From Priapulus caudatus (lineage: Eukaryota > Priapulida > Priapulimorpha > Priapulimorphida > Priapulidae): 44,717 nt of DNA. Under the pieces are notes generated by a model. It saw only the letters and a list, made by a program, of their open reading frames with translations, was not told where the DNA came from and searched no databases. Position 1 is the first letter of the stretch. Every line of letters begins with the position of its first letter. Below, one piece after another: positions 1-11,600 of the stretch. A program made the position numbers and the translations under genes. The DNA is taken from assembly GCF_000485595.1 (NCBI RefSeq), contig NW_014577848.1:54407-99123 (forward strand). The letters are read 5' to 3'.

Positions 1-682
1 ATAGCGAGAGTGAAGAGGCGGCAATATCTCACTGTATTTAAGCACTACAGCTTGCTAGGCAGAATGTAATTAAAACACTTCGAGCTGTAGATCCTATATC
101 ATCTGCAGAGACCTATAGCTCAGCCCTCATCAGTCTGTAACAAACCTATAGCTCATTCTCCCACTTACTCTGCACAAGTCCAACACTTTTCTCCTACTCA
201 GGTTTGTTATTGTGTAGAGAAGTACGATTCATAGTAGAATTCCCAATTGCAGCATTACTGGGGCAGCCCAATAATGGTGACATGAATGATACTGTATTCA
301 TTAGTAAAATCCTCACATAAGATCGCTGGTCAATATATATGTATCTATATCAGGGTTTCTTATACATAAGAGCACAGTGGCGCACCACCGTTGTCAAATT
401 TAACATCACCGTCAGGGAAAATGCTCCCGTAACTGCGCCTGCAGCCTCCGCATGTGTGCCTATGGCACGCCTTTGAATCCATCATGCACATTTTTTTCCG
501 AAACTGGCCATTACCACTTTGTCTAATTTTCCCTCAGAAGAAACCCTGTATATGTTACGTCGATCTATCACTCTTGTATCAATCATCTCTATCAACGGTG
601 CTCTCTATACATGCTAATAAACTGATCCAAATTTGAGTTTGACATTTTATGGTATGTAATATAAGTGGTTATTGCGCACCCG
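1..682. other. intergenic, no gene recognised
   Basis: AT-rich sequence with one short open frame (454-636) that has no recognisable domain and no coding signature. The words ACCTATAGCTCA occur twice near 110-155. I see no RNA gene or splice-bounded exon here. Confidence 0.5.
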
Positions 683-866
683 TAAGGTCTATGTCCCCCT
701 GACCTCTGTTTGACCTGGCTCGTTTAGCTATTTCTGACTAACCCTAACCCTAACCATATATATTATATATATTAATATATATATATATATATTATATATA
801 TATATATTGGTCAAGAAATAGCTAAACGAGCCAGGTCAAACAGAGGTCAGGGGGACATAGACCTTA
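683..866. repeat. long palindrome with telomere-like repeats and AT core
   Basis: Two arms of about 53 bp (683-735 and 814-866) read as reverse complements with no mismatch I can see. They flank a loop that starts with CTAACCCTAACCCTAACC (738-756), three units of the animal telomere repeat, followed by an AT/TAT tract. The arms carry GACCTCTGTTTGACC and its complement. This is a foldback structure, possibly a small non-autonomous DNA element; no coding content. Recent formation is inferred from the lack of divergence between arms. Confidence 0.85.
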
Positions 867-1407
867 TCTGCGTTACTGGCAGCAAATATCACCAAAAAAT
901 ATAATACCTGTTTTCAACATACATACATCAGTAGTTCTCCAATGCGGCATCCTGAAATTTGCCACTGACATAACCAAATTAACCACTAAACTTATGATAA
1001 CAATTAAATACCTATTTCAATAAATATATTATTAATAATTTCATTTTTAATAATTTAATATTAATTTTCAAATAATATAATAATTATTAGAGTTAATGTA
1101 CGAGAATGTGCAGTTCCATACCGCACTAACAATTGAGCGGAAGGTACCAGAGAACATTTTCTGCTGATGCATGCACGCGTAGACAACATTTAGAATCCAT
1201 GCCTATCTTTGTCAGTCAACGGTAGCATGTCATAAATGAAGCATTGTACACTTGTGTGCAATGCTCCCACACATCGTACCCCAGCTAAGAAAACCCACCT
1301 CTTCTCCCACAACCACGATCTGGGTCTTGAACCCAGATTAAGATCGAAGGTGTATGTTTTTTGATACGAGCCAAGGGCTTGGCAAACTTTCACAAGTTGC
1401 TACTAGG

Positions 1408-1729
1408 CAGGGGTAAAATTTCATTTTAAACACGGGAGTCCAACGGACTCCCTACCCTCAAAAACAGGGAGTCCGCCAGCAGAAATGAGGGAGAGTGAAA
1501 TAACGCATTGCTTATTTTAAGATTCATGCGGTTGCACGTCTGCTAAATTTTTCTGGACATTAGCTGAAAAAATACGGTAATTCCGCGAGGCCGTGCTCCG
1601 GAACGAACTAGTTAGCTGTGGCAGAATTTTCAGGGAGTCACACGGACTGCTGCATATGTCAAATCAGGGAGTGCGACGCAGTAAATCAGGGAGTATTTGA
1701 CTCCGGACTCCCGTTAATTTCGCACCCTG
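1408..1729. mobile_element. CAGGG-ended MITE-like element (322 bp)
   Basis: The left end CAGGGGTAAAATTT and the right end, read in reverse as CAGGGTGCGAAATTAAC, form imperfect terminal inverted repeats. Each is followed by GGGAGTCC, and the words GGGAGTCC / GGACTCCC recur several times inside (1433-1475, 1636-1650, 1688-1712). No open frame is preserved, so it would be non-autonomous. I could not find a clear target-site duplication, so the exact limits are uncertain. The ends resemble those of the insertion at 36631-37292 only in beginning with CAGGG. Confidence 0.6.
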
Positions 1730-1916
1730 CAAAGGTGTGTATACAATGACAGCACGGTTGTGAACACATTGTTAACGCTGGAAGACTAAGTATTTACGAG
1801 GTTACGATGTAACGGCGTCCAAAAACAAGACAGATTAGGAATGCCGCCAGTACAGACAGTAGTCTAAATACACAATCCTTAGGACTAGAACTTAAAGGAG
1901 AAATGAGGGTGTAGCT

Positions 1917-2700
1917 CACAGGCCACTTGGAGCGTTTCAATAAAAATATCATGCTAAATAAATACGAAAACTATTTACTACCAAAGTCTTAATGTTTCTA
2001 TACTCTCTTTCACCTATTATTGCCAAAAATTTCCTGCAAATGCCGTCCAAATGCTCATCTGAAACAAACGCTGACTGCCGCCATGGCAGGGCTATAGGCG
2101 GCGCACTGCATTTTGGGAAACTACCACGGTGCTTTCCAACTCCCGTACGAGCCTCGTCAAAGCCGCCAGTGGAGCGTTGCAAAAATGAGGTCACGAAGAG
2201 TGGGTGTTTCCTGATTCCGACAGTCATTTACATAAACTGCGCAACGGGAGCGAACGCGAGAATTTCGTCAGGCTTTGTGTGATTTTGCGTGACACAGCTC
2301 GGTTACGAACACAGGCAGTATGTTTTTATAACAAGTGAACACTGTTCTTCAAATAGAAACAAAGATGGAGTAGAATGGTTGATATTTGCGTTGTATTCGT
2401 GTGAAATCAAGCTAGCGTCGAGCGAATTTTGGCAACACGCTTTCCTACCTGCTAATAGTGCTATATATTTATGTGTTCATTATAATAAAGTGTGCAGCGG
2501 CAGCCAGCGTTTGTTCCAGATGAGCATTTGGACGGCATTTGCAGGAAATTGTCGGCAATAATAGGTGAAAGAGAGTATAGAAACATTAAGACTTTGGTAG
2601 CCTAGTAAATAGATTTCGTATTTATTTAGCATTATATCAGGAGTGTATCAAATTGATACACTCCTGATTATATTTTATTGAAACGCTCCAAGTGCCTGTG
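1917..2700. mobile_element. foldback (long-TIR) DNA element, family A, full copy
   Basis: The left arm (1917-2081) and right arm (2496-2700) are inverted copies over roughly 165 bp. They begin CACAGGC.ACTTGGAGCG and run inward through AATAAAATATAATGCTAAA to a segment matching GCTGACTGCCGCCATGG. The loop (2082-2495) has no recognisable protein, so the element is non-autonomous. The same arm sequence recurs near 30 kb and 38 kb. The short open frames on both strands in the arms are mirror shadows of the repeat. The right arm is interrupted by a 33-bp palindrome at 2636-2668. Confidence 0.85.
2636..2668. mobile_element. 33-bp palindromic insertion nested in family A arm
   Basis: The 16-base arm ATCAGGAGTGTATCAA, one central A, and the exact reverse complement make a perfect hairpin. 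It splits the right arm of the surrounding foldback element and is flanked by TAT on both sides. The uninterrupted arm elsewhere has a single TAT, so a 3-bp target duplication is implied. The terminal ATCAGGAGT is shared with the 299-bp nested element at 30001-30299. Confidence 0.8.
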
Positions 2701-3758
2701 CCGTGGTGTAGCTCATTACAAACCTAGCCAAGGAAGGACTGACACCTTGACCTTGTTGAGAGACATAACACACTGGCCCGTGTATGAATATTTGAAACTA
2801 ACTAGCAAATATACCGCACTTCGGAAATATTGCAGAAATATCACAAATAAAGAAGCCAAGAGTAAACACCGGCTGCAACTTCAGTCCAGATTGCGAAGCA
2901 AAACCAAGAACACGGGAGAAGACATCTCCGACTGCTCTGATGTTTGTTTTTATATGTGTGCTGCGCCCTGTCGGTATTTATTTTGTCACGTGCGTTTGTT
3001 AAAAACGGATGAATGATTATCTACGCATGTATGTTCGTTGCTTGTTGTATAACTATAACGTTGGTCAACATTAACCCATTCTCTTCTCTGTAATGAGGTT
3101 CATGAACGATAGCAAAACTAATTGGAGTGAAAAGTAAGTTAACAGTACTGTTTTGTTTACACGATTACGCACCTACGTACGTGTAACTTGTAAGTTCTGT
3201 AACGTAACACATTTTATTTATTTGATTTAGTCTGGCTTATGATTTACCTAGCCACAACTTAGCTCTAGCACTAGGGTGCGGACACGCACGCACACACAAG
3301 GACACACAAACACGCACGCACACGCACTCGCACACACAGTGACACGCACACACACACGCAGTTATAAAATAGTTAGGGTACCTGTCACGAAATGATCAGA
3401 ACAAATAGTGGAGAATTTTGACGGACTCCAGTGCGTACCATTTACATTTACTCATTTACTCATTTACATTTAAGTGGCAGTCAGCCACGTATGACTTATC
3501 ACGCCTTTCTGGACTCTTATGTCATTTTGGCAGCTCAAAAAAATATCTTTTCTTATCTGTGCAATATATATGATTGTGACAACCTACTACTACACAAGTT
3601 TTTGGCATATATACAAGGAAATTAATATGCTTTAGGTTTGCAAATCGGGTATTGCGTGTGTAAGCTCACGGAGACAGGCTGTTGTTTTCACCGGCACAGC
3701 TGGTTGCTAGGTTAAGAAAGTCCCGGATGTGGCAAAGTTCCCGGCTGTCAGCCCGCAC
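2701..3758. other. intergenic; contains CA/CGCA microsatellite
   Basis: No gene recognised. An open frame at 2678-3016 begins inside the foldback element and has no domain I know. A CA/CGCA-type microsatellite occupies about 3275-3360. Confidence 0.5.
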
Positions 3759-3820
3759 CTATAGCCCGCTTACATTAACTGCCGCTGGCGGCAGCGGCAG
3801 TTAATGTAAGCGGGCTATAG
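3759..3820. repeat. GC-rich perfect hairpin, 29-bp arms
   Basis: The arms 3759-3787 and 3792-3820 are exact inverted copies beginning CTATAGCCCGCTTACATT and separated by only four bases (GCGG). The rest of the neighbourhood is ordinary AT-rich DNA. It is too short for a typical TIR element and shows no poly-T run that would suggest a terminator. Confidence 0.85.
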
Positions 3821-3989
3821 TACTAGAGCTAGCCACAACTCACAAGTTCCCTTCTCGCTTAACACTACGTTCCTATGACGTGTAACAGTCGGAGAGCCTG
3901 GTCGGTTTATGATTTACCATACCAGTCTCACTGCCAGTGCCAGGACCTGCCTCAGGTGACAGTGACAGTGTCACCTGAAGATCAAAGAT

Positions 3990-4668
3990 ACTAGTTTGGG
4001 ACCCCACAGATTTAGCGTTCGCAGCCTCACCAACCGCAGAACGGAAACCAAGCTCAACCGGATAAAAACTGGACATACTAAACTGAAAGACCACATGTTC
4101 AAGATCGGGGCAAGTGATAGTCCCCTCTGTGACTGTGGCTTTGCCAACGAGATTGTGGACCACAAGTTCTTTTATTGCTCACGACTCAGGATTAGCAGGA
4201 TGAATTAAGATGACCGACACGATCGATCTGGGGTATGTGAAGACCAACACCAACCCAAGCCATCAGACAATTGACATTGCCACCCTTACTGGGGAAAACA
4301 ATTAAGAATCTAACACCAGAGATGGATGCCACCATCAAACAGGCCCTCTCCAGATTCCTGTTTATTACAGGATTTCCAAATAACATGAAAAAAATCTTGA
4401 CAAAGAAGGAAACCATGGATTAATTTCTTTGCCATTCTTCATGGTCTGCTGGGGACTGCTGTGATTAAGTTAGTGTCTCATTGTGCAGTTTTCATTTCTC
4501 AGAGTCCCTCCCAGTAATCTAGCCACAGACACTTCGTTGTTAACCAAAAAAAAAACAATTACTATGAGGAAACACTGGTAGCTAACGATACAAAGAGGGT
4601 ATACATTGTGACCATGACCTCGTGAAGCAGGAGGATAAATTAATAACAACAACAACAACAACAACACA
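3990..4668 (+). mobile_element. 3' end of a non-LTR retrotransposon (LINE), degraded
   Basis: Frame 3996-4208 encodes a stretch with RIKTGHTKLKDHMFKIG, then SPLCDCG and a later H..F..CSR. This is the Cys/His-bearing segment found C-terminal to the reverse transcriptase in many LINE ORF2 proteins. After frameshifts, a second frame continues near 4281-4421 (core ATIKQALSRFLFITGF) to a stop. The 3' UTR ends in an (AAC)n tail at about 4644-4667, typical of LINE 3' tails. The element is 5'-truncated, frame-broken and not functional. It lies just upstream of the oxygenase gene on the same strand. Confidence 0.8.
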
Positions 4669-5011
4669 GATGTGTTTTCACATATATGTGCTAAACTAAT
4701 CCGGGGTGCTCTAAACTATTTACCTAGGCTTGGGCTGGCACCATATATTATATAACAAACTAAATGTGTAAAAAAATTAACTGGCATTAAAAGCTTGTTG
4801 TACTTGCCACACAAACGCAAGCGGCTTTATACCTACTCTACTCATATATACGAGAAAATGTCACGCACACAAATTCAGGTCTCCCGAACATTGATACGTA
4901 AAAATAGGGATATTGTCCGATTGTGCGTAGATGTCAAATATGTTTTGAGTATCTTTCATTGTGTATTAAATTAGATGTGAGTGTAATAATGCCAATTGAT
5001 AGTGTCATATT

Positions 5012-5603
5012 ATGTGCAGCGAGGAAGAACTCTTGTCGTCTGACAGACCAAACAAAGATGGCTATCAAGAAGAGACAGACCCACGGCGCGTGCTCTTCAA
5101 TACGGTTCCCGAACACCCAGAACCCACGCTTGCAAGAACAACCGGTATATGGGATTTATGATTAATCATTACATTAATTACACAAATCGCATGCACATGG
5201 GTCATTAGCAGGACCTAAGTCCTTCATACCCTAGCTGTATCACCTGATATAGCTTTTCATTACTCGAGTAATGGTAGTATGCAAATGGTTATGAAGCACA
5301 TAAGACATCAACATGCTGAAGTTGCTTATGGATGAGCACTGTTCTATTATTTACAGGGAAAGTTCCCAGATGGCTTACAGGTGCATTTCTAAAGATAGGT
5401 CCAGCTAGGTTTGAGCAGGGAGAAGATCAATACAATCACTACTTTGATGGAATGGGACTTCTGCACAGATTTGGCATAAAAGATGGACGTGTGACATATC
5501 ACAGGTAAACTGATTGTATACATACACGCACACGGGATGCGCACATGTGCGTGCGTGCATGCGTGTGTGCGGTCGTTCGTTCGTCTGTGCCTGTGTGTGT
5601 AGG

Positions 5604-5635
<32 letters not shown>

Positions 5636-8600
5636 TGTGTGTGCGTGTCTGTGTGTGTGACAGTGTGTGTGTGTGTGCGCGTGTCTGCATGTGTGCGTGT
5701 GCGGATTAGTAAATGTTTTAGGGTAATGGTCCGAGTTCATGGTTATTGAGTTAATATGTTTTATAAATTATTGGTATACTAATGCTAGTACGTGGATTTA
5801 TCCTTATAGTCTCTTGGCTTGGCAGACAGTCGGCCCTAGTGATAGTATTATTTACTCCTGATACTACATATAACAAAACAATTATTGCTTACTGAGTATA
5901 TTATATGTCTAGTCAGATGCACATGACTATAGTTTTGATAAGAGGAATGCAGTGCTTTTTTGGCAAGTGATGTGTATTCTGTTTTTCTGTTTACAGTCGT
6001 TACTTGCGCAGCAGAGCGTTCGTCCAGGGACAGGTGAGAAATCGAATTATGTTTGATGAGTTTGGCACCGCTGCTCTCCCTGACCCTTGCAAAAGCATCT
6101 TCTGTAGGTTTGTGTAAATATGACACTACATATTATACAAAGTAGGGTTCCCCACTGCCATCAAAAAACATGGAAGAAATTTCCATCGTGGAAAGTCTTG
6201 GAACAGTTATGGATATTTCTCCTTGCCCTAAAAATCAACCTTAAAAGATGGAAAGTGGTCCCAAGCTTATTGAATCCCAACCTACGCTACCTGTTAGCTG
6301 CCCACTTGTTAGCAGTCAATAAAAAAGTTGATACCTTGAACTCGTAGCGTTCACTATAAATGAATGGTGGTTGAACATAGTGAGTCCGTGCACCAGTCAC
6401 TTGAGTGTGTACCTGTATTTTAAAAATTGTTACTATTCTACACACTCTGGTAGCATCTTTATAACTGCATTTTAAATAGGAGTCTAAATAGGGACAAATA
6501 GCATCAAGTGCCAACAGATGTCATCCTTTGAGGTGTTAGATGATTGATCCCCTGTTAGTAACGAGGCATAAAGTGCAATAATCAAATGGAATATTGCATT
6601 GTTTGCAAGAAATTGTTTGAAGATGTAAATATGGGAAAGTTGCTGTTAAAATCGCTATGAAATGCAAACTGCACAATGAGACACTAACTTAATCACAGCA
6701 GTCCCCAGCAGACCATGAAGAATGGCAAAGAAATTAATCCATGGTTTCCTTCTTTGTCTAGATTTTTTTCATGTTATTTGGAAATCCTGTAATAATTTAA
6801 AAGTGTCTCTTTAATCTTTAAATAGAAGCAACGTATGGTATGGAGTCATGGAGATCATAAATTTTGTTGAGTTTCTTTAGTAGATTTGTGTAGTCCATCT
6901 TATTAGGGAAAACAAACTGAATGTTTGTTCTTTGCATGAGAAACCTTTTTACTGTACTCTTGCAAGTTTTACGTTGCAATTTTTAAATGGTATCATATAT
7001 GTCCGTCGGTTAACTGGCCCTGTGGTTTCTGTGGTTCTGTTAATTTATTGGTTCTCTGTCAATCATAGGGTTTCACCAACTGTTGTGGTTTGGTGTCAAT
7101 CCACTGCAACAGCAGCTGTCACCATTAGAACAAATCATGGATGGAGTGGATGGAGGTCATAAACGAGCTAATGTTATAAGTACTAACAATCAGTCTGCCA
7201 CTTCCCTTCTTGTCCTCATATTAGTATTGCACAGTATTGGATGTTTTATATACTGTAATTAAATGTCTTTGTGTATCACATTGCAAGATATAATATCATT
7301 TCATTCCATACTGCAGGTATTTTTCCTACTTGATTCCATTCAACTTTACTGACAACGATGCGATCAACTTCTTGCATTGTGGTGACGAACTCTATTGCAC
7401 AAGTGAGACCGGAATCATACACAGAGTTGATCCTGTTAACCTGAATACATATGAGAGGGTAATTATCCATCACATGTACTCCCTTCACGCTCAAAGGTAG
7501 GAGCTTTGCTAGTAAGTAATTTTTAAACCTGTCCTAGCTCATTCATAGAACTTGACATATTAATGAAGAAGTGAAAATGTTCATTCTTATACACAGCAGA
7601 TGGAAGTGCTAAAGGAAGGCAAAGTACAGCAAATTTCTGGCTGTACATATAATTCTGGGACAAGTTGTGTTTTTAGCTCAGCTGACGAAGTCAGATGCAG
7701 CTTGTAGAATCGCATGAATGTCCGTCCGTCCGTCCGTGCATCAACAGTTACGGCACAAATCTTAACCGCGCGACGTACGATCTTGATATTCGGGACGTTT
7801 AGGGGGGGAGATCGTGAAAAGGAATTGGGATGTCGAATTTGGGGGTCAAGGGTCGAAGGTCAAGATGTGTCAATGGAGAGGGAATATTTCCACCTTAACT
7901 TATGGTATAGGAGGAAATACGGAATTGCGGCACAAATCTCAACGGCTCGACCTACGCTCTTAATATTCGATTTATAGTGTGATGGGGAGGAAACCCATCA
8001 CCAGCGCAAAATTGGAGGTCAAAGGGAAGTGGGGGAAAGGTCAGATATCAGACATTTTCTGAGGACATGGCCTAACGGACCGAGTGCAAAACTTTTTTGT
8101 TTCAGCGCTGACCTACCATTTTTATCACTTTATTGAAAGGACCGTGAAATCTACTTTCCGCTGACGTGTGAAGAGTAAGTGTCTGATAACCTTTTGACCT
8201 ACAAGAGGAGGGTTAAACATGGATTTGTTGACTGTTAACAAAGGACTGAACTGCTTTTGGTATTAGAGCCCCCTCCACCCACCCCTCCCCCCACCCTCCC
8301 CCACCCTCCACCTTCATCCTCTCCTTCCCTACCCCCACCACCACCACTACGCTCGCGCTCGACGCATATCCATGATAACATTAATATAGCGAAGTCATTA
8401 AAGTTACACAGCTATATCTTTATTACTGTACTACCGGTATAGCAAAGCCTATCAACGCGGTGGCGGGAGGGCGCACTTGATTCGGTTGCCAGTGAGTTTA
8501 TCAGAAGAATACACAGCTACAGTACACGTCAGTTGAGCGCTGTCGCTCTGCGGCACTTGTTAGCTAATTAGATGTCTGAGTAGGTTCATAGAATCTTTTG

Positions 8601-11600
8601 TTTCACACTGGTTAAGCTGTGCTATTTTATTATTATACTTCATCACTGCACCATATTTACATGCAAGCCCACATGTACTAACTTGCCTAGTTTATAAATA
8701 ATTGATATCTCATTTTCAGTAATTTTCATTTTTTCAATAACCATGTGTTCATAAAGTGATAAATACTCGATCTGTACACGACCCATGCATGATGTTATTA
8801 ATCTAAAAGGCTACTTCATTGGTGCCAAACACTTGAAAATAACTCATTCAAATTATGGAGTTGTTTGTCTTTAACATAGTAGTGTTGCATTTACTATCTC
8901 ATTCAGCAATGTGTGTCTTGGCTGACAGCATTTATAAACTGTGTTCTCTTCTGTGCAGATACAGATGGACAAATACATTGCAGTGAACACAGCCACTGCA
9001 CATCCACATTATGATTCTGATGGTACCATGTACAACATTGGCAGTAACTTTATTCCACCATTTCCCTCCTACAGTGTGATTAAAGTACCGCCCGTGCACG
9101 ATTCCCCATCAGGTATGTCAGTTTAGTTTGATCCTACATGTTCTATGTGTCTGTCGTTGTATGTGAGCATATAGTTGGTGAATACTCAATAGCAATGGGA
9201 AGCAAAGCTAAGTTAGCATTCATTGTGTTGTGTATTAAGCACTCAAGTACGATACAAATGCAGATTCTCAAATCGAAAACTACCGATCAGTTTGGTGTGG
9301 TCGTGGCAATGCATGTGTCGCGATACAATTCTGTAGGGTTGTACATGTTGTGCCATCTTTCTAGGAAGTGCACAAGCTCTGAAACATGCATCCGTAGTGG
9401 CGAAGATACCCATACAAAGCTTCTTCCATCCAAAGTACTACCACAGCTTTGCCATGACGCCAAACTACTTTGTGTTTCTGGAGCAGCCACTGTCCATCAG
9501 CCTATGCAAGCTGGCATTTCGCAAGTTCAGAGGCCTAAGTCTCGTGGATTGCCTACAGTGGCAGGAAGGAGAGAATGTAGGTATAGAGCCACTTACCGAA
9601 TTTGGAATTTTTCCAAATTTGGTTTAATGATAATAGCATCGCAAAATTTGACCATTATTAGTTATAAGTGGCGCAGTAGACGAGGGAACAATGTACCCAT
9701 TCTGCAATAGCCAAGTACAGGCACTGCAGGTCATTTGGGATGGACTAAGCAGCTAGGAGTTTATTCGAGTGCGCATACTGGCATACACAACCAATTAAGG
9801 GACGAGCTTTCTGTTGTGTATCATCTAGCCCGCTTTGCTCTTGTCGGCGAGAAACGCTTATTGCTTGCGCTCGGAAAATCAATGCGCGAACGTGCGTGAT
9901 GGTGTTTTGCAGTGCAGGATCCACGTGGTGCGGCGGCGGGACGGCAGGCCGCTAGCGACGCGCTACGAGTGCCTCGCGATGTTCTGCTTCCATCACATCA
10001 ATGCGTACGAGGACGACGGCCACGTCGTCGTCGACATGTGTTGCTACGACAACACGGACGTGATTGACAGCTTCTACTTCAAGAACCTGCACGACAAGGA
10101 CTACAAAATGACGGCGCTGGCGGAGGCCCGCCGACTGGTGCTGCCACTCAGTGGCGACGTACGTGCACGTAAACAATTGTTTATGCTGATCACTTGTTTT
10201 AGTGATGAGCAGCTGTCATGGAATTTCTAGGTTTTGCAGCTTGTATATAAGTACGTAAAAGGTTACTTAAAATTAGTGTTAATATTGAAACGAATGCAGT
10301 TCTATATAAAACCAACTGTATTGTGGCGAGTCACGATATGAAAAAAAAATTAGAATTTTGAACCCTCCATGCCCGGTTCCTTTGCTGATATTTTCAGCTG
10401 ACAGATGACTGTCAAAACCTAGTTCGCCTCAAAGACTCTAAAGCAACTGCTGTGCTGAGGAGTGATGGGATTGTAATGTGCCACTGGCAGGTGCTGTCAC
10501 CTAGAGGTGAGAAAGTAAAGTTATTTCATAACTGTAACTTAAAAAACAACAACTTTAGATTTCAGTGCATAGAATGTGCTTGTGTGGGGTTTTTTAATGA
10601 CTGAATGTGGATGTGACTTATATAATAATAATAATAATATATGATAATAATGCTTTCAACTGTATGTACAGGTCTAGAGTTGCCAAGAATACACTATGAA
10701 AAGTACAATGGGAGAAAGTATAGATATTTTTATGCGGCTTCGGGCACGATGGATGGAAAGTTCAAGAACTCTGTAGGTTTTAAACTTAAATACTGCAATT
10801 GTAAACCCAATGTAGTTTAAATATGTCTATGTAAGGCAATATATCTTCTTTTAGTTACATTTTAAAGATATATACTTTTTGACATAAGTACTAACATGCA
10901 CATGCATAGTGTTTGATACTTTTTGATAAGTGCTACATATGTGCGCAGTTAATACAACACTTGGGTCATGGGCAAAAAAAGAAGAGAACAACTAATATTG
11001 TGAAGTGAAAAGTAAATTATGTCTGTCGCTTTTTCCAATCTTGCGTTGCACGTTTCAGGTGCTGAAGGTGGATGTTGAGTCGAGCATTGTAAGCCAGTGG
11101 CAGGGCAGTGAGAATCAGTACCCTACAGAACCCGTGTTTGCACCTGACCCGGATGGCGAGCAGGAAGACTCCGGTAAGAATGCACTCTTCAGTTGTTTCC
11201 CAGATGAGTGGGATTCCCTGTTGTTACAGTGGGAAGATTGATGAGGCTGTACCGTGGTTGCCTCTAATTTTCTCTAGTGAAAATGTGATTGCACAGTAGG
11301 CTCTCTACAGTGTCACTGTAAATTGCGAATATCTTTATTTACAATTGAATTTCGTTTGCATTACAGCCTTATAGGTTTATGCTCTAACCATAATCCTTGC
11401 TTTATTTCATAGCAAGAAAATTTAGCTTGCCTGGTAACAACTAGTTTGGCAAATCAAACTACTGGGATATTCCTCTGTCCTTTGGACCAGGGGTATACCA
11501 ACACGCTATCTTGCACATGTATGCTCGGTTCTATCATTTCAACGAATTGCATAGTTATTGGGCTGTGCGCCATTCCGTTGGTCATGGCACTGACACGGCT

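Noticed and set aside
1310-1345. T-arm-like CTGGGTTCAAGACCCAG on the minus strand
   Set aside because: No matching acceptor stem or A box at the right distance, so not a tRNA; a decayed tRNA-derived SINE is possible but unsupported.
4857-4915. Candidate upstream first exon with ATG TCA CGC and a nearby GT
   Set aside because: The available donors give the wrong phase for the next exon, and an in-frame ATG at 5012 after a stop explains the start without it.
9138-9710. 190-residue plus-strand open frame
   Set aside because: It overlaps oxygenase exon 6 in a different frame and runs through both flanking introns; the exon's true frame has the YYHSF motif and matching phases.
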